In this document: positions 12,720 to 23,792 of the stretch, piece after piece
How the letters are laid out: each line of letters begins with the position of its first letter
Position numbering within the stretch: position 1 is the stretch's first letter
Source: Sequoia sempervirens
Taxonomy: Eukaryota > Streptophyta > Pinopsida > Cupressales > Cupressaceae
DNA length: 64,000 nt
Reading direction: 5' to 3'
Assembly (NCBI GenBank): GCA_007258455.2
Contig: VDFB02254944.1
Coordinates: forward strand, 1-64,000
Made by a program: the position numbers and the translations under genes
The notes under the pieces: model-generated
What the model saw: the letters and a program-made list of their open reading frames with translations, nothing else
The model's database searches: none
Told to the model about the DNA's origin: nothing

Positions 12720-13680
12720 GGTTCCCAAAACTTCCAAGAGATGGAAGATGATGAAATAGATGACACTGGAATGTCAGACATGGAAAGGTATCCTATATTG
12801 AGAAAAAAATTGGATGATTTTCTAAATAAGTTACCTAGGTTTCCACTAAAGAGAATATTTGATTTCTCTATAGATATAATTCTATGGTTTGAACCTATTT
12901 CCAAGGTTCCCTATAGGATGAAAAAAACCAAACTAATGGAGCTTAAGGCACAGTTGGATGAACTGTTGTCAAAAGGGTTGATCAGACCAAGTTTTTTTCC
13001 TTAGGGAGCACTGGCCATTTTTGTGAAAAAGAAGGATGGTACTTTGCATTTGTGCATCGACTATTGTATGCTTAACAAAGCCACAGTGAAGAAAAATTAT
13101 TTTTTGCCATGCATCAATGATCTTTTTTATCAAATGATAGGAGCTGCCATATTCTCTAAGATAGATCTGAGATTTGGATGTCACTAGTTGAGAATTAGAG
13201 ATGATATCTTTAAGACTATATTCATAACCAGATATGGACACTATGAATTCATAGTTTTACCTTTTGGGTTAACAAATGTACCTGATGCATTTATGAATCT
13301 AATGAATAGTGTATTTAGGGACTACCTAGATAAATTTATCTTAGTTTTTTCTAGATGACATCCTGATTTATTATAAGGATGTGGAAGATTGTTGTAGACA
13401 TTTAGAGATAGTTCTACAATAGTTAAGAAAACACAAGTTGTATGGTAAACTATGTGAGTGTACTTTCTTTCAAAGGAGGGTGCATTATCTAGGGCATGTG
13501 ATCTCAGTGGATGGAATATCCATAGATCCATCCAAGATCAAAGTCGTATTTAAGTGGCTAGTACCCAAGAATGTGTTTTAGGTAAGAATTATTATGGGTT
13601 GAGCTAGGTACTATATGAATTTTGTGGAGAACTCCAAGATTGATTTTCCAATTACTTCTTTATAGAGGAAAGGGAAGAAA
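12720..13680 (+). pseudogene. Element A reverse transcriptase, frameshifted
   Basis: The N-terminal RT block includes LKAQLDELLSKGLIRPS (12943-12993), then a stop, then [41 protein letters not shown] and FILVF in order. The catalytic pair is in LDDILIYYK with LDD at 13351-13359, but a run of Ts just before it puts the DD in another frame. A stop follows SFFP and another interrupts the KIDL-downstream block near 13186. Wording matches Tekay/Del-type chromoviruses. Not functional as it stands. Confidence 0.88.
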
Positions 13681-14160
13681 TTTGAGTGAACTGAGAAGTG
13701 TCAAGAAGCCTTTGATCTACTTAAAGATAAGTCAACCACTGCGCTGATCTTGAAAGTACCAAATCGTAAGGGTAACTTTATGGTTATCACAAATGCATAC
13801 AGGGAAGGTTTAGGAGGTGTGTTAAAGCAAGATGGGCAAGTGATTGCTTATGAATCTAGAAAGTTGAAACCTTATGATAAAAATTATGCATCGCATGATT
13901 TGGAGTTAGCAGTTATGGTTCACGAATTAGAAATGTGGAGGCACTACTTATTAGGAAAGACCTTTGAATTGAAAATTGAACACAATGGGTTAAAGTACCT
14001 TTTCACTCAACCTAATCTGAATTCTAGGTAGAGAAGATGGTTGGAGTTAATAGTTGACTATGACTTCAATATTAATTATATAAAAGGGAAAGAGAACTGA
14101 GTTGTCGATGCCTTGAGTCGAAGACATCACATTACTTCAATAGTAATGATTCAAACCAAC
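13681..14160 (+). pseudogene. Element A RNase H
   Basis: The frame 13750-14031 carries the RNase H core of plant Ty3 elements: VITNAYREGLGGVLKQDG, then the Y..HDLELAVMVHELEMWRHYL block. The aspartate that normally stands in 'TDA' is an asparagine (TNA), so the catalytic centre is damaged. The tethering region continues to VVDALSRRHH at about 14101-14130 after one stop. Confidence 0.85.
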
Positions 14161-14205
14161 TTTAAGGGAAAAGTGTTATAAAAGTGAAAAGAGGATGAGT
14201 ACTAC

Positions 14206-15400
14206 TTGCAATTCAAGCAAGCACTTGCTAATAATCCACAAGATTCTAGGTATGAGGGTTTTCATTTTGAACCTAATGGATTACTTAGATATAAAGGTAG
14301 GATGTATGTATCTAACATAGAGGAATTAAAGAATTTGGTATGGAAAGAAGTTCATGAAGCACCATACTCTAGACACCCTAGAGTGACCAAACTAATGGCA
14401 GATGTGAAGCCATTATATTTTTGGAAAGGGATGAAAGGAGATGTTGCTAATTTTGTGGCTAGGTTTCTTGAATGTTAAAGGGTGAAATCAGAGTATCATC
14501 ATCCTATAGGATTGTTATATCCACATGGAATACCAGAGAGGAAGTGGCAAGTCATAAGTATGGACTTTGTGTAAGGATTTCCTATGTAGAGAAATAAGCA
14601 CAATGCCATTCTTGTGGTAGTATATAAGTTTACCAAAGTTGCACATTTTATACCCAAGAATCTAACTGATGGGGCACCTATCATAGAAAGAAAATTTGTG
14701 CAAGAAGTGTTTAGGTTCCATGGAATTCCAGAGAAGATTATCTTGGATAGGGATGCACAAGTCACTTCTAGGCTTTGGAAAACCTTGTTTTCTGCACTAG
14801 GGACTCAATTGAATATTAGCTCAACATATCATCCAGAAATGGGCGGACAAATGGAAAGGTTGAATCAATTATTGGAAGACCTATTGAGAATGTATTACAT
14901 GGATTAGTAGTACAAGTGGGAAGATACTTACCCTTAGTAGAATTTTCTTACAACAATTCTTATCATTCTACGATAAAGATGGCTCCTTTCAAAGAATTGT
15001 ATGGTTGAAAGTGTCAAACTCCTATAAGTTTGGATAGACTTGAGGATAGAGTGAGTCTTGGGCCAAAGATGTTGGCTGAAATGGATGAGAAAGTTAAGAT
15101 TGTTAAGAAAAGGTTGGCTGAAGCTAACGATTTTGTCAAAAAAATTATGCCAATGCTAAGAGCGTGACTCAAAATTTTGCCATAGGTGACAAAGTGTTTT
15201 TTAGAGTGAAACCTCATAAAATCTCCATTAAATTTGGAAACTCTTCCAATTTTTCCCGCAATATGTTGGACCTTTTGAGACTCTAGAGGAAGTGAATCTA
15301 GTAGCCTATCAAATAGCATTACCACTAGCTCTTACCAGAATGCATAATGTCTTCCATATTTCTTACCTTAAGAGGTATGTACTTGATGTTAATCATGTGA
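14206..15400 (+). pseudogene. Element A integrase with intact D-D-35-E spacing
   Basis: An H2C2-like finger (H-E-A-P-Y-S-R-H, about 14350-14373, with the first Cys replaced by Phe in RFLEC) precedes the catalytic core. The three acidic residues are in one frame: Asp codon at 14563, Asp at 14746 and Glu at 14854, with 60 and 35 residues between them. The final spacing is the family hallmark. Single stops lie at 14476 and 14569, and the C-terminal part (from 14905) is broken by stops and frameshifts. Confidence 0.88.
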
Positions 15401-15606
15401 TCGATTGGACTACTTTATAGGTACAAGACCTTGGAGTGGTAACACTCAAGCCCATCAAGGTGCTCAGAATGTATAAGCTTAACTTGTTTAACAAGGAGGT
15501 TCTATAGTGCAAATTCCAATGGGACCAGTATGAAAAAGACTCAGCCACTTGGGATGATTATGCTGAGATTCAACAAAAGTTTCCTCATGTGTTAGATGCT
15601 TTTGTG
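15401..15606 (+). pseudogene. Element A C-terminal chromodomain
   Basis: After a stop at 15418 the frame reads PIKVLRMYKLN, then CKFQWDQYEKDSATWDDYAEI, then FPHVLDAF. This matches the group II chromodomain at the end of Tekay/Del-type integrases ('VQWKHY..EEATWE'). Such domains are thought to steer integration to heterochromatin. One further stop at 15506 breaks it. Its presence assigns element A to the chromoviruses. Confidence 0.8.
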
Positions 15607-15680
15607 AATTATTCAAACAATGTATTGATTTTTTGTTTTGTTTTATGTTTCTACATAAAATCATTGGGGATGATGATTCA

Positions 15681-15690
15681 CAAGGGGGGA
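15681..15690 (+). other. Polypurine tract of element A
   Basis: CAAGGGGGGA, three bases before the TG of the 3' LTR; the plus-strand primer site. Confidence 0.85.
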
Positions 15691-15693
15691 TTA

Positions 15694-18600
15694 TGTTACA
15701 CCGCAATTGTGTAATTACTATTTACTATTACTATGTAGGGTAAAATGGGAATATAATGTGAATTCAGTGGATGAATAAGTCATGTGTGCACTTTGCTATC
15801 TCTACCTTATGAATAAATTTCATCTCATTTAATATTATATGAAGGAATGCATTTATGTGATTGGATGAATATTGTATTAATATTCTAACTTTGGAGATTT
15901 ATTATGTATACTGCATATTTTGTGAACAACTGACTCTTGTGTGCAAGTGTTAGTGATTGAAGGTATATGTTTAATTCCTCCAAGTGGAGGAGAATTATCA
16001 CTCAAGAGAAGGTCTTGGTTGGGTAACCAGTAACATAACCTATCTTAGCTTACACACACCATAGTAGAATAATTGAATCGGGTTATTAAGTGGGAAATTG
16101 GTAAGTCATCCCTAGTCAATATGTCTACATTAGTAAGAGTCTTGTTTGCTTTCGAGTGTATTATTAGGTGATGTTTATCTATTTGAGCTTGAGATTTCTT
16201 TCCTTGTTACTATGCTTGTATTGATATGCGGAACATACAAGGAATATGTATATGCACACACATGCATGTTGATGATAGACTATATGAACAAAGGAATGTG
16301 TACATGAGGGTACATAGGTAGACGTACCTATTCACACTCATGCACGAGTTGCTTATGCGCATGGAAATATCCGATGGATCTCACGTCATGTATATGTATA
16401 TGTATAGATATATCGCTCGTAGACTCTAATCAATACCATAGTAATTGTATGTGATTTTGGTGTATGAAAAAATGTGTATATATATAATATATATATACAT
16501 ATATCCATATGTTTATATGTATCCATATACGCATATGGTGGCAAATGGACATTCACATATGAATGTATCGATACATGTATGCATACATAGACATGTATAT
16601 AGAGGCATATATATATATATATATGTATACACAACTAATATATTAATATAACAATGTGATTGTTTTCTTGATGTATTCATTTGTATATTGATTATATATG
16701 CATTCTTTATTGACATATGATAAGTAGGGATATATATTAACATATGCATATATACATATATGTGTGTATGTATATATATTTATGTGTGTTAATATATATA
16801 TATATATACAAATGTAAGTATATAAATACGTATATGCTATATATATGAACTTAAATGATATTTGCTTTGAGATCGACTATCTAAAGCAATGATTATCAAT
16901 CAATTTATAATTAAATCAAAGGTTGAACTGTGAGATAGTAATGACTTTATTCTTTAGCCACATTATACTCTTGTTGTTTGTGAAATGAGAGTTTATAATT
17001 TGCAAACATTAAGAATTCGTTAAGTCGATGAAGCGATAAAAGAATAAGTTAATGCCTCTTTTGTGGAAGTTGTGGACTTTGTAAACTTTTTATACTCTAT
17101 TTTTATGTATCATCCCAAACATTTGTTAAAGCGTGTAAATTTGTCAATGACTTTGTCAATCGATTTAATATATGGATCGACTCATACTATGACTTAGTTG
17201 AAAGAGGCTTGGTGTTACAAATATGATGTTGACTACTTCAGACGTTAAGGAAATTGTGCCAAATCTATATATGATTATGAAGCTTTGGTGCCGCCTTTGA
17301 ATCCTTATTCCTATAGATATCCATTTTGAGAGGAAAACCAAATTCTATCATGTGGGATTTGTGGGATTTGAATTGGTCTCTAATTGTTGTCATTTAACTA
17401 AGTCGATCTCTAGTTTCTTAAGTTGAGTATGTGCTTATATGTTCGCCACCTTTTGAGCTAAGATAGATGTATTGTTTTGCATGCTTTCTTCTATCAAAAG
17501 CATGCCTAAAATGTAAGCAAAGTAGTTACCTGATTGTTCTATAAATAGAGGAGTAAGTTCATTTGTTTGGACACATTCTTCTATGCATTTTCCCTTGAGC
17601 AAGTTTTTACATTGTATCTACATTTCTATTTACAATATTCTATCAAGAACAATGAGTGAGAGCCTTGAGTTAAGAGATATTTTATTATTATTTTGAGAGA
17701 AGTATTTTCCAACTTGTGAGATTAGTGGTTATTGAGTCTTTGTTGAAGGATTGATACCAGGCTAGTTGTTGATTTGAAAGTGTTGTGACTACATCCAGTT
17801 AATTGGAAAGCTTATCACAGGAATGAGGATATTCTTCCCTTGTTTGTATTAGTGTTGAATGTTTTGCTTCTTCAATGTTTAAACCATTCTTTTATAGTTA
17901 CTTGCATATAGGGAAAAAATAATTTTTTCTTTGAAAGAAAAGTGGAAACATCTATTTACTCTATTTATGTAATATTTCTAATTACTCCATGATAGGACAG
18001 ACTATTTTTCATAGGTATTTTTATTATACTAGATGTGATTAAACATGGGTAAGAGAGATTGTTTTTCAAAGGTATTGTTATTATAATAGATATGATCAAA
18101 CATAGAAAAGCTTAAGGAACACTCATAGCTAGATATTTAATTATGTTAGATAGCTAATAGGTTACTCTTGGGATTTTTATCTAGTGATGGGAGGGAACTA
18201 GTACTTTACTTTATGATTTACGATTCCTTAGGTTGTTAAAGAGATAGGTTATCCTAGGGAGTAGCTTTCTTGTGGAGAGGGATTGCCTAAGAATTTATCT
18301 AATGGACTTAAGTAAAAATGAGCTTGCAATACTGTAAGTGAATGGTAGACCTTCACTCGAAGTACTAAGTGAGAATACTTTGGCCAAAGTAGTGTGATTT
18401 CCCTAGGCGCCACTATCAAATCATCATGTCCATTTAAATGCATGAAGGGTAGGGTCGTCTATCAATGATAGATGTGCGAGGGATCACATATGAGTCCGTG
18501 GTTGGTGGAAAATCACTTGAGTGATGCTTCTCTTCCTTAGCAGGTGACAAAAGACCAAGGTTTTGAAAGGCAGATTCGTGGACCATCTATATCTTATGCT

Positions 18601-18831
18601 ATGAAGCTCAAAGGAGCTATATATGTAGTTTTGTACTTTCTTGGAATATTGTAATTTGTGAAATATTGTAATGGAATGGAAATTATTATTGTATATTGTA
18701 TAGCATCTTGGTTCATATATTCTCAATAAATAAAGGAAATTTTTTTATTGCAATGGCTTATTACATAGTTTATTTTACTCGCACAGTGAAAACTTAGGAA
18801 ATTTACTTCAGTGAATGTTTGGCATATTACA
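15694..18831 (+). repeat. Element A 3' LTR (3138 bp)
   Basis: Starts TGTTACACC directly after the polypurine tract and ends GGCATATTACA. Aligned by eye to the 5' LTR over its whole length, it shows scattered substitutions and small indels, including a shorter CA/TG microsatellite. It contains its own TATA box at 17540-17548. Confidence 0.93.
17540..17548 (+). promoter_or_regulatory. Probable LTR TATA box (3' LTR of A)
   Basis: TATAAATAG at the position equivalent to 8844 in the 5' LTR. In this copy it would drive transcription out of the element towards element B. Confidence 0.55.
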
Positions 18832-18836
18832 AATAT
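18832..18836. repeat. Target-site duplication of element A, right copy (AATAT)
   Basis: Five bases immediately after the terminal CA of the right LTR, identical to 6985-6989. Confidence 0.93.
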
Positions 18837-19326
18837 TTTATCGATTTCAACCACTTTTTATTTATCTCTTTCATGATGGTTGTGAACTCATATATATCTA
18901 ATTTGGAACCTATTCTAGCCCCATATTACAATATAAAAACTCTCATGAACTCATCCCATGTGCCAATATTGTTGTCCTAGAGGATTTTGTACCATTATTT
19001 TTCACTCTCTTCCAAAGATTATACAAACAACTTCATCATCACATCTTCATGTTCAATCTCATACTAATATGTGACATTGATGAAATTCCTCAAATTCTCT
19101 TCTCCTATCACTACATTGTTACCTTGGAACCTTAATATTTATCCTCTTATTTTATTTAGAATTATATTTAGAAAATATGGGGTACCAGCTAAATCCAAAT
19201 TTTATACTTTTTTATCTCTAAAAATCTATCTAATCAAAGGGAATATTTGAGAATTTATTTTGAATTCAAGTATGATATGATTATAGAATTGTTGGTCACA
19301 TTGATAACATGGCGGTAGGTTTAAAA
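18837..19326 (-). pseudogene. Gag N-terminal half of the Tat-like element, continued from 6984
   Basis: On the minus strand this stretch gives GNNVVIGEENLRNF, then EHEDVMMKLFV.SLEES, then GTWDEFMRVFIL.YGARIG. This is the order of the Retrotrans_gag domain (substrate entry, 'HEDVVMKLFAQSLEG', 'SWDEFEALFLAKYG'). It stops at the target-site duplication of element A and the remaining part of the domain is found at 6984-6720. Two stops are present. At its other side it is cut again at 19327-19331 by element B. It is important as proof that A and B both inserted into the same older element. Confidence 0.75.
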
Positions 19327-19331
19327 CACTA
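19327..19331. repeat. Target-site duplication of element B, left copy (CACTA)
   Basis: Identical to 26380-26384. The word CACTA here is a coincidence of the target and is not a DNA-transposon terminus. Confidence 0.92.
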
Positions 19332-20846
19332 TGGTGCAAGGGCACCATGTCAATTTTGGAAAATATGGTCTAATGTTAGGATTTTGGTGTTTTGAGTCTT
19401 TTTTCATCCAATAAGATCATAATAGACCATGCTCGATGTGATTTGATTCATTTGGGTTCCATTTTGTGAAAGGTGTAGAATCTTGCAAATGTTGTCAAAA
19501 TGTAAGGTTGCAAAATGCAAAAAAATGTAAAAAGTGGAAGTTGAAGGGTCAAGTAACTAAAAATTCAGTTTGAGCCAGTTGTGTGGGTTGGTTATTTCTT
19601 GTAAAAGGTTAAATATTCCTCAAAAACTCAAAGGCAAGGTTCTAGATGATATTTTGATGAAAAAACAATAAAAAACCCTTTATTTTTCTGTGTATTTTCT
19701 ACAAATTTGCTCCTCCAGGGGTTGGTATGGCCCTGTATGGCCTACACCCGTAAAAATAATGCTTGGAATTGATAGTATAATGTGTTAAGAATGTTTTAAT
19801 TTTGGTTTGGTGCAAATCCATTGCGTTGGAAGTATTTTATTGCAATTTTACCAAAACTGCCATGTAAACCCCAAGTAGTTAGGGATTGAAGATAAAAATG
19901 GAGCTTTAGGCTCATTCCACTAGTGGACCGAGCTAATTTTTGGTGGAATGATTCCTTTAGGGATTATTTACAAGATTAAATAGGTCTTAGGAGCATAGAG
20001 TAAGATTTTGAAGGATTTTGGTTGTTGTTGTAGTTGAAATTGCATGAGTTTTGGCTTGAAATTGATGGCTACAAGTAGGAGTTTGTTTCAAATGCATTGA
20101 TAAAGGTTGGGTGATGATTTAGAGAGCATGTTCAGATCATATGGGACATTTCTGAGCCATTAGTAAGGTGAAACAAGGTTGGGAGATCATAGTTTTAATA
20201 AACCCTCTTGTATGCAAGCCTAAATAGGCCAAAAGTGAGATTTTGGAGTTGGGTGAATTTGTAAAGGTTTTTATTGATAAAAGTTGTGGACTTAATCTAT
20301 TTGAGACCTAACTAGACCATTGGAGTATATTTTTTGGAATGGGAAAGTGTTTGGAGGTATGATGCTTTGAAAAGTGACCTATTTAAGGTCTTGGGGCAAT
20401 GTAGCAGCAATTATTTGGAATTGATGGTCCAAAGTGCCCCCCTGAGCTTTTGAGATATGTTGAAGTACTCAAGAAAGGATGTCTAGAAAAAATTCTATAT
20501 TATGGATTGGATATGTTCTCTATAATTTATGACCAAAAAATGTGAATTTCCATTATTTTGGACCTTAGGACAATGTGACAGTCCTTTTTTGAATGGTATG
20601 TTATAAAACAAGTATATGAAAAAATCATATATGTTAAACTAGAGGATAAAGGGTACTCAAAATGATAATTTTTTGATGGGTTTGACAAGTATTTTGAAAG
20701 ATATCCTCAGATTTCTCTGTTTGGTATGTTACAAGGAGAATATAAAGGGTTTGTGAAACAAAGTCAAGTTAGAGTTTTAAGGATTGAAATACTGTTCCAA
20801 ATTATTTTTATTGTTTGTTTGAGTGAATCCTCCATGCTCTGCATCA
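19332..20846 (+). repeat. Element B 5' LTR (1515 bp)
   Basis: Begins TGGTGCAAGGGCACC, ends CTCTGCATCA. It is colinear with 24875-26379 with many point differences. TATAAAG at 20741-20747, about 100 bp before the end, is conserved in both copies. Confidence 0.92.
20741..20747 (+). promoter_or_regulatory. Probable TATA box of the element B LTR
   Basis: TATAAAG, about 100 bp before the LTR end and conserved at 26272-26278 in the 3' LTR. The short downstream distance suits a compact R-U5. Confidence 0.5.
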
Positions 20847-20848
20847 AT

Positions 20849-20860
20849 TGGTATCAAAGA
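20849..20860 (+). other. Primer-binding site of element B
   Basis: TGGTATCAAAGA, two bases after the LTR end. The first eight bases match the initiator tRNA-Met site. Confidence 0.75.
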
Positions 20861-21011
20861 AAGAAGACTCTGGGAAAGGAAGGTTGTGTGTTTGTGTGTT
20901 ATCTTTTTGTAGGTTGAGGAGAGAACTTGGATGCCAACAGACTAGGTAGTGAAGAAGAGAGAAAACCTAGGTGAGGTGTCACAAAGAAAAAAGAAGCAAG
21001 GTGAAAGAGAT
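20861..21011 (+). other. Element B leader, interrupted by element C
   Basis: A purine-rich leader that ends in AAGAAGCAAGGTGAAAGAGA. The last part is similar to the start of the element C coding region (GGAAGCAAGGAGAGAC), so the B reading frame began here and was cut by C. Confidence 0.5.
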
Positions 21012-21872
21012 TGATGCAGAGCTAGGAGGATTCACAACACATCTCACAAACCTTCAATAATAATCCAAAATAATCTCTGTATAACACATGTTATTAAACA
21101 TTGTATATCACATTTGAAACATAACTATGGCAGCCCACAATTTATTGCCATGAACAATCATTAACAAATTTTACAAAACAAATAATAAATCCAATCCCTC
21201 TAGTGAGATTGAATAAAACATAGCTATATACTCTTCCTAAAATTCTTATGAAGATCCAACAATGGAAATGAAAGTTATTATATTTTTCCCAAAACTGCAA
21301 ACCCTAGGTAGGGTCCAGACCTGCCCTCACAAAAATGTTCATAACTTATTAAAATCTTAATTAAATTTGATGAGACTTGAAGCAAATGAAATTAGAATCA
21401 CATGGAAAAAATACAATTGGAAACTAGAAACAAATATCTTTCCATCAATATATGATACTCCATTATTTGAGTCCATACCAGGCCGTACAAATCACAACTT
21501 CAATCTGGAAACAATGTGAATATCATAAAATGCACAACATTTGAGGTTTCCATTCATCAATCTTCAAAAATGATGTCTCCAACCCCCAATTCAAGTTTTG
21601 GAGGGTTTATTTATACATTTTCAACCAAAACTAACCATTTTCAACCACCTTTTGATTAGTTTGTTCACAAAACACCTTAATGACACTTCATCTACCTAAT
21701 TTTAAACTTTTGACAATTTTTACAATATATGAGAAATGAACAACATTCTAGGACCTATAACACCACAAAGGTGGTCTCTTGGACCTTACTACAATATCAA
21801 AACATCAAAATGGAACAAATAACTCAATATGGCCTCATGGAGGCATGTGATCAAATAGGTGCTCCTGCACCA
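21012..21872 (-). repeat. Element C 3' LTR (861 bp)
   Basis: Colinear with 22789-23792 but lacking about 140-150 bp that the other copy has near 23190-23338, with a short AATT-type microhomology at the break. A minus-strand TATAAATA sits at 21608-21615. Confidence 0.88.
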
Positions 21873-21881
21873 AACTCCCAA
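21873..21881 (-). other. Weak polypurine tract of element C
   Basis: Minus strand TTGGGAGTT immediately before the 3' LTR start; short for a polypurine tract. Confidence 0.4.
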
Positions 21882-21993
21882 GGGCAAAAGAATTCAAGCC
21901 CCTTTGAATTGTCTTCTTCCTAGTCTTCCAGTTAGGTTGCACCTTGTCCTTTGTCTTTTCAATCAGATTTTGTCCTTTATTCCTTTTTTTCTT

Positions 21994-22548
21994 CTAATGC
22001 TTTCTCATTTCAAGTATCCCTGCAACTTGGAAGTCCCAAAACTCTATCATATCATCAAACACTTCACTTTGTCCTTCATAATCTGCACATACATAATCCA
22101 AAGAAAAATTAGAAACAAAATATAGAGACCTTGAGGTCTCCTCCTTGTCTTCTTGTACTTCAAATTCCTCTTCACCCAAATTATCCAATCTTGACACCAA
22201 TTCACTTGCAACCTCAATGTCCTTGTTTTCTTCTACCTTGATGAGTTCTTCTTCCTCTTGCTTGACTTTTCCATCACCAACCTTACTATTCCATTCTTCT
22301 TCAATAGCTGCATATTGTGCCCATAAGTCTTCTTCTTCATCTTTGACTGAATTTGCTGCCTTCTTTTGTTTTCTTTGCTTCTTCATAATCTTCTTTATAG
22401 GCCATCTTAACCCCTTTGAAATTGGTATATGCCAACTCCTTAGTGATTTCTTAAGAATTTGGTGTTCTTTGTCTAATCTTTCCAACCTTTGGCTTATCTC
22501 TTCCATGGCTTTCTCAAACTCTATTTGTCTTGCCTTCTTTCTCTCCAT
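21994..22548 (-). CDS. Element C ORF: charged coiled-coil protein related to the element B protein
   Basis: An uninterrupted frame of about 185 codons from the ATG at 22548 (three more in-frame codons precede it). The N-terminus is highly charged and likely helical (MERKKARQIEFEKAMEEI, RLERLDKEHQILKK), followed by LRWPIKKIMKKQRK, then a long acidic tail ending FWDFQVAGILEMRKH. The WPI.KI..K.R motif and the region before it are shared with the element B frame. Upstream, in another frame (about 22690-22570), lies a further shared block (RRDLLVEMDLLRR), so a frameshift separates it. No known domain was recognised. It is the longest intact frame in the window that is not part of a dead pol. Confidence 0.6.
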   Translation of the reverse strand: MERKKARQIEFEKAMEEISQRLERLDKEHQILKKSLRSWHIPISKGLRWPIKKIMKKQRKQKKAANSVKDEEEDLWAQYAAIEEEWNSKVGDGKVKQEEEELIKVEENKDIEVASELVSRLDNLGEEEFEVQEDKEETSRSLYFVSNFSLDYVCADYEGQSEVFDDMIEFWDFQVAGILEMRKH

Positions 22549-22557
22549 CTTTCTCAA

Positions 22558-22700
22558 TCTTTTTCCTCTCTTTCCTTCTTCATTCGTGAATCCTCAGCCT
22601 GCAAACATATTTCCAATCTTCTCAACAAATCCATCTCCACAAGCAAGTCTCTCCTTGCTTCCACTTCACTTTGCCACACCTAGGCAATTAGGTTCCTTCT
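22558..22700 (-). pseudogene. Frameshifted 5' part of the element C ORF
   Basis: The minus strand reads SEVEARRDLLVEMDLLRR then LEICLQAEDSRMKKE before a frameshift into the main ORF. The same order occurs in element B just right of 23793 (RDLLGKEIRMDVLRRYLQ). This supports that both elements descend from one coding ancestor. Confidence 0.55.
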
Positions 22701-22772
22701 TCAACCTACACAACACACAACCACAAACACCAACACAAAACCAAAAAACTTCACTAGCCCATATCATTTATA

Positions 22773-22785
22773 GGCTCTAATACCA
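22773..22785 (-). other. Primer-binding site of element C
   Basis: Minus strand TGGTATTAGAGCC, three bases after the 5' LTR end. One mismatch to the initiator tRNA-Met site. It fixes the orientation of the element. Confidence 0.85.
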
Positions 22786-22788
22786 ATT

Positions 22789-23792
22789 TGATGCAAAGCT
22801 AGGAGGATTCACAACACATCTCACAAACCTTCAATAATAATCCAAAATAATCTTTGTATAACACATGTTATTAAACATTGTATATCACATTGGAAACATA
22901 ACTATGGCAGCCCACAATTTATTGCCATGAACAGTCATTATACAAAATGAATAATGAAGCAAATCCCTCTAGTGAGATTGAAGAAAACATAGTTATATAC
23001 TCTTCCTAAAATTCTTATGAAGATCTAACAGTGGAAATGAAAGTTATTATATTTTTCCCAGAACTGCAAACCCTAGGTAGGGTTCAGACCTGCCCTCAAA
23101 AAAATGTTCATAACTTATTCAAATATTAATTAAATTTGATAAGACTTGAAGAAAATGAAATTAGAATCACATGGAAACAAAATCCAATTTATTTCAGATC
23201 CAAAATATATACTTTACATTCTGTACCATTACACTTTTTTAGACTGTAAATTCTGCACAATATTGTTAGAATAGGAAGTCTCACCAAATAATCATATCTT
23301 CCACAAAACTCAATAAAATTCAGTGAGACAAAAAGAATTGGAAACTATAAATAGATATCTTTCCATCAATATATGATACTCCATTATTTTAGTCCATACT
23401 AGGCCGTACAAATCACAACTTCAATTTGGAAACAATGTGAATATCAGAAAATGCACAACATTTGAGGTTTCCATTCATCAATCTTCAAAAATGATGTCTC
23501 CAACCCCCAATTCGAGTTTTGGAGGGTTTATTTATACATTTTCAACCAAAACTAACCATTTTCAACCACCTTTTGATTAGTTTGTTCACAAACACCTTAA
23601 TGACACTTCATCTACCTAATTTTAAACTTTTGACAATTTTTACAATATATGAGAAATGAACAACATCCTAGGACCTATAACACCACAAAGATGGTCTCTT
23701 GGACCTTGTTACAATATCAAAACATCAAAATGGAACAAATAACTCAATATGGCCTCATGGAGGCATGTGATCAAATAGGTGCTCCTGCACCA
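22789..23792 (-). repeat. Element C 5' LTR (1004 bp)
   Basis: The longer copy; a minus-strand TATAAATA lies at 23529-23536, matching the other LTR. Open frames on either strand here repeat in both LTRs and are not genes. Confidence 0.88.

Larger units (their letters stand above)
6990..18831 (+). mobile_element. Element A: full-length Tekay/Del-like chromovirus LTR retrotransposon
   Basis: An 11.8 kb element bounded by two long direct repeats that begin TG and end CA, flanked by an identical 5-bp duplication AATAT (6985-6989 and 18832-18836). A primer-binding site close to initiator tRNA-Met follows the left LTR and a G-rich polypurine tract precedes the right LTR. Internal order is gag, protease, RT, RNase H, integrase, chromodomain, which defines a chromovirus. 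Long LTRs and the RT/integrase wording suggest the Tekay/Del lineage. The LTR copies differ visibly (substitutions, indels), so insertion is not recent. Stops and frameshifts in gag and RT make it non-autonomous today. Confidence 0.95.
21012..23792 (-). mobile_element. Element C: 2.8 kb non-autonomous LTR retrotransposon nested in B
   Basis: Direct repeats at 21012-21872 and 22789-23792. In minus orientation they start TGGTGCAGGAGC and end TGCATCA. A near-perfect initiator tRNA-Met primer site lies next to the right copy on the minus strand, so the right copy is the 5' LTR. Flanks GAGAT (21007-21011) and GAGAC (23793-23797) look like a 5-bp target duplication with one change. The internal 0.9 kb has no gag-pol but one open frame related to that of element B. 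Its LTRs show no obvious similarity to those of B. Confidence 0.88.

Noticed and set aside
22145..22780. Long plus-strand ORF (211 codons, Ser/Leu/Phe-rich)
   Set aside because: It is the antisense of the charged coiled-coil ORF of element C, whose strand is fixed by the primer-binding site and by similarity with element B.
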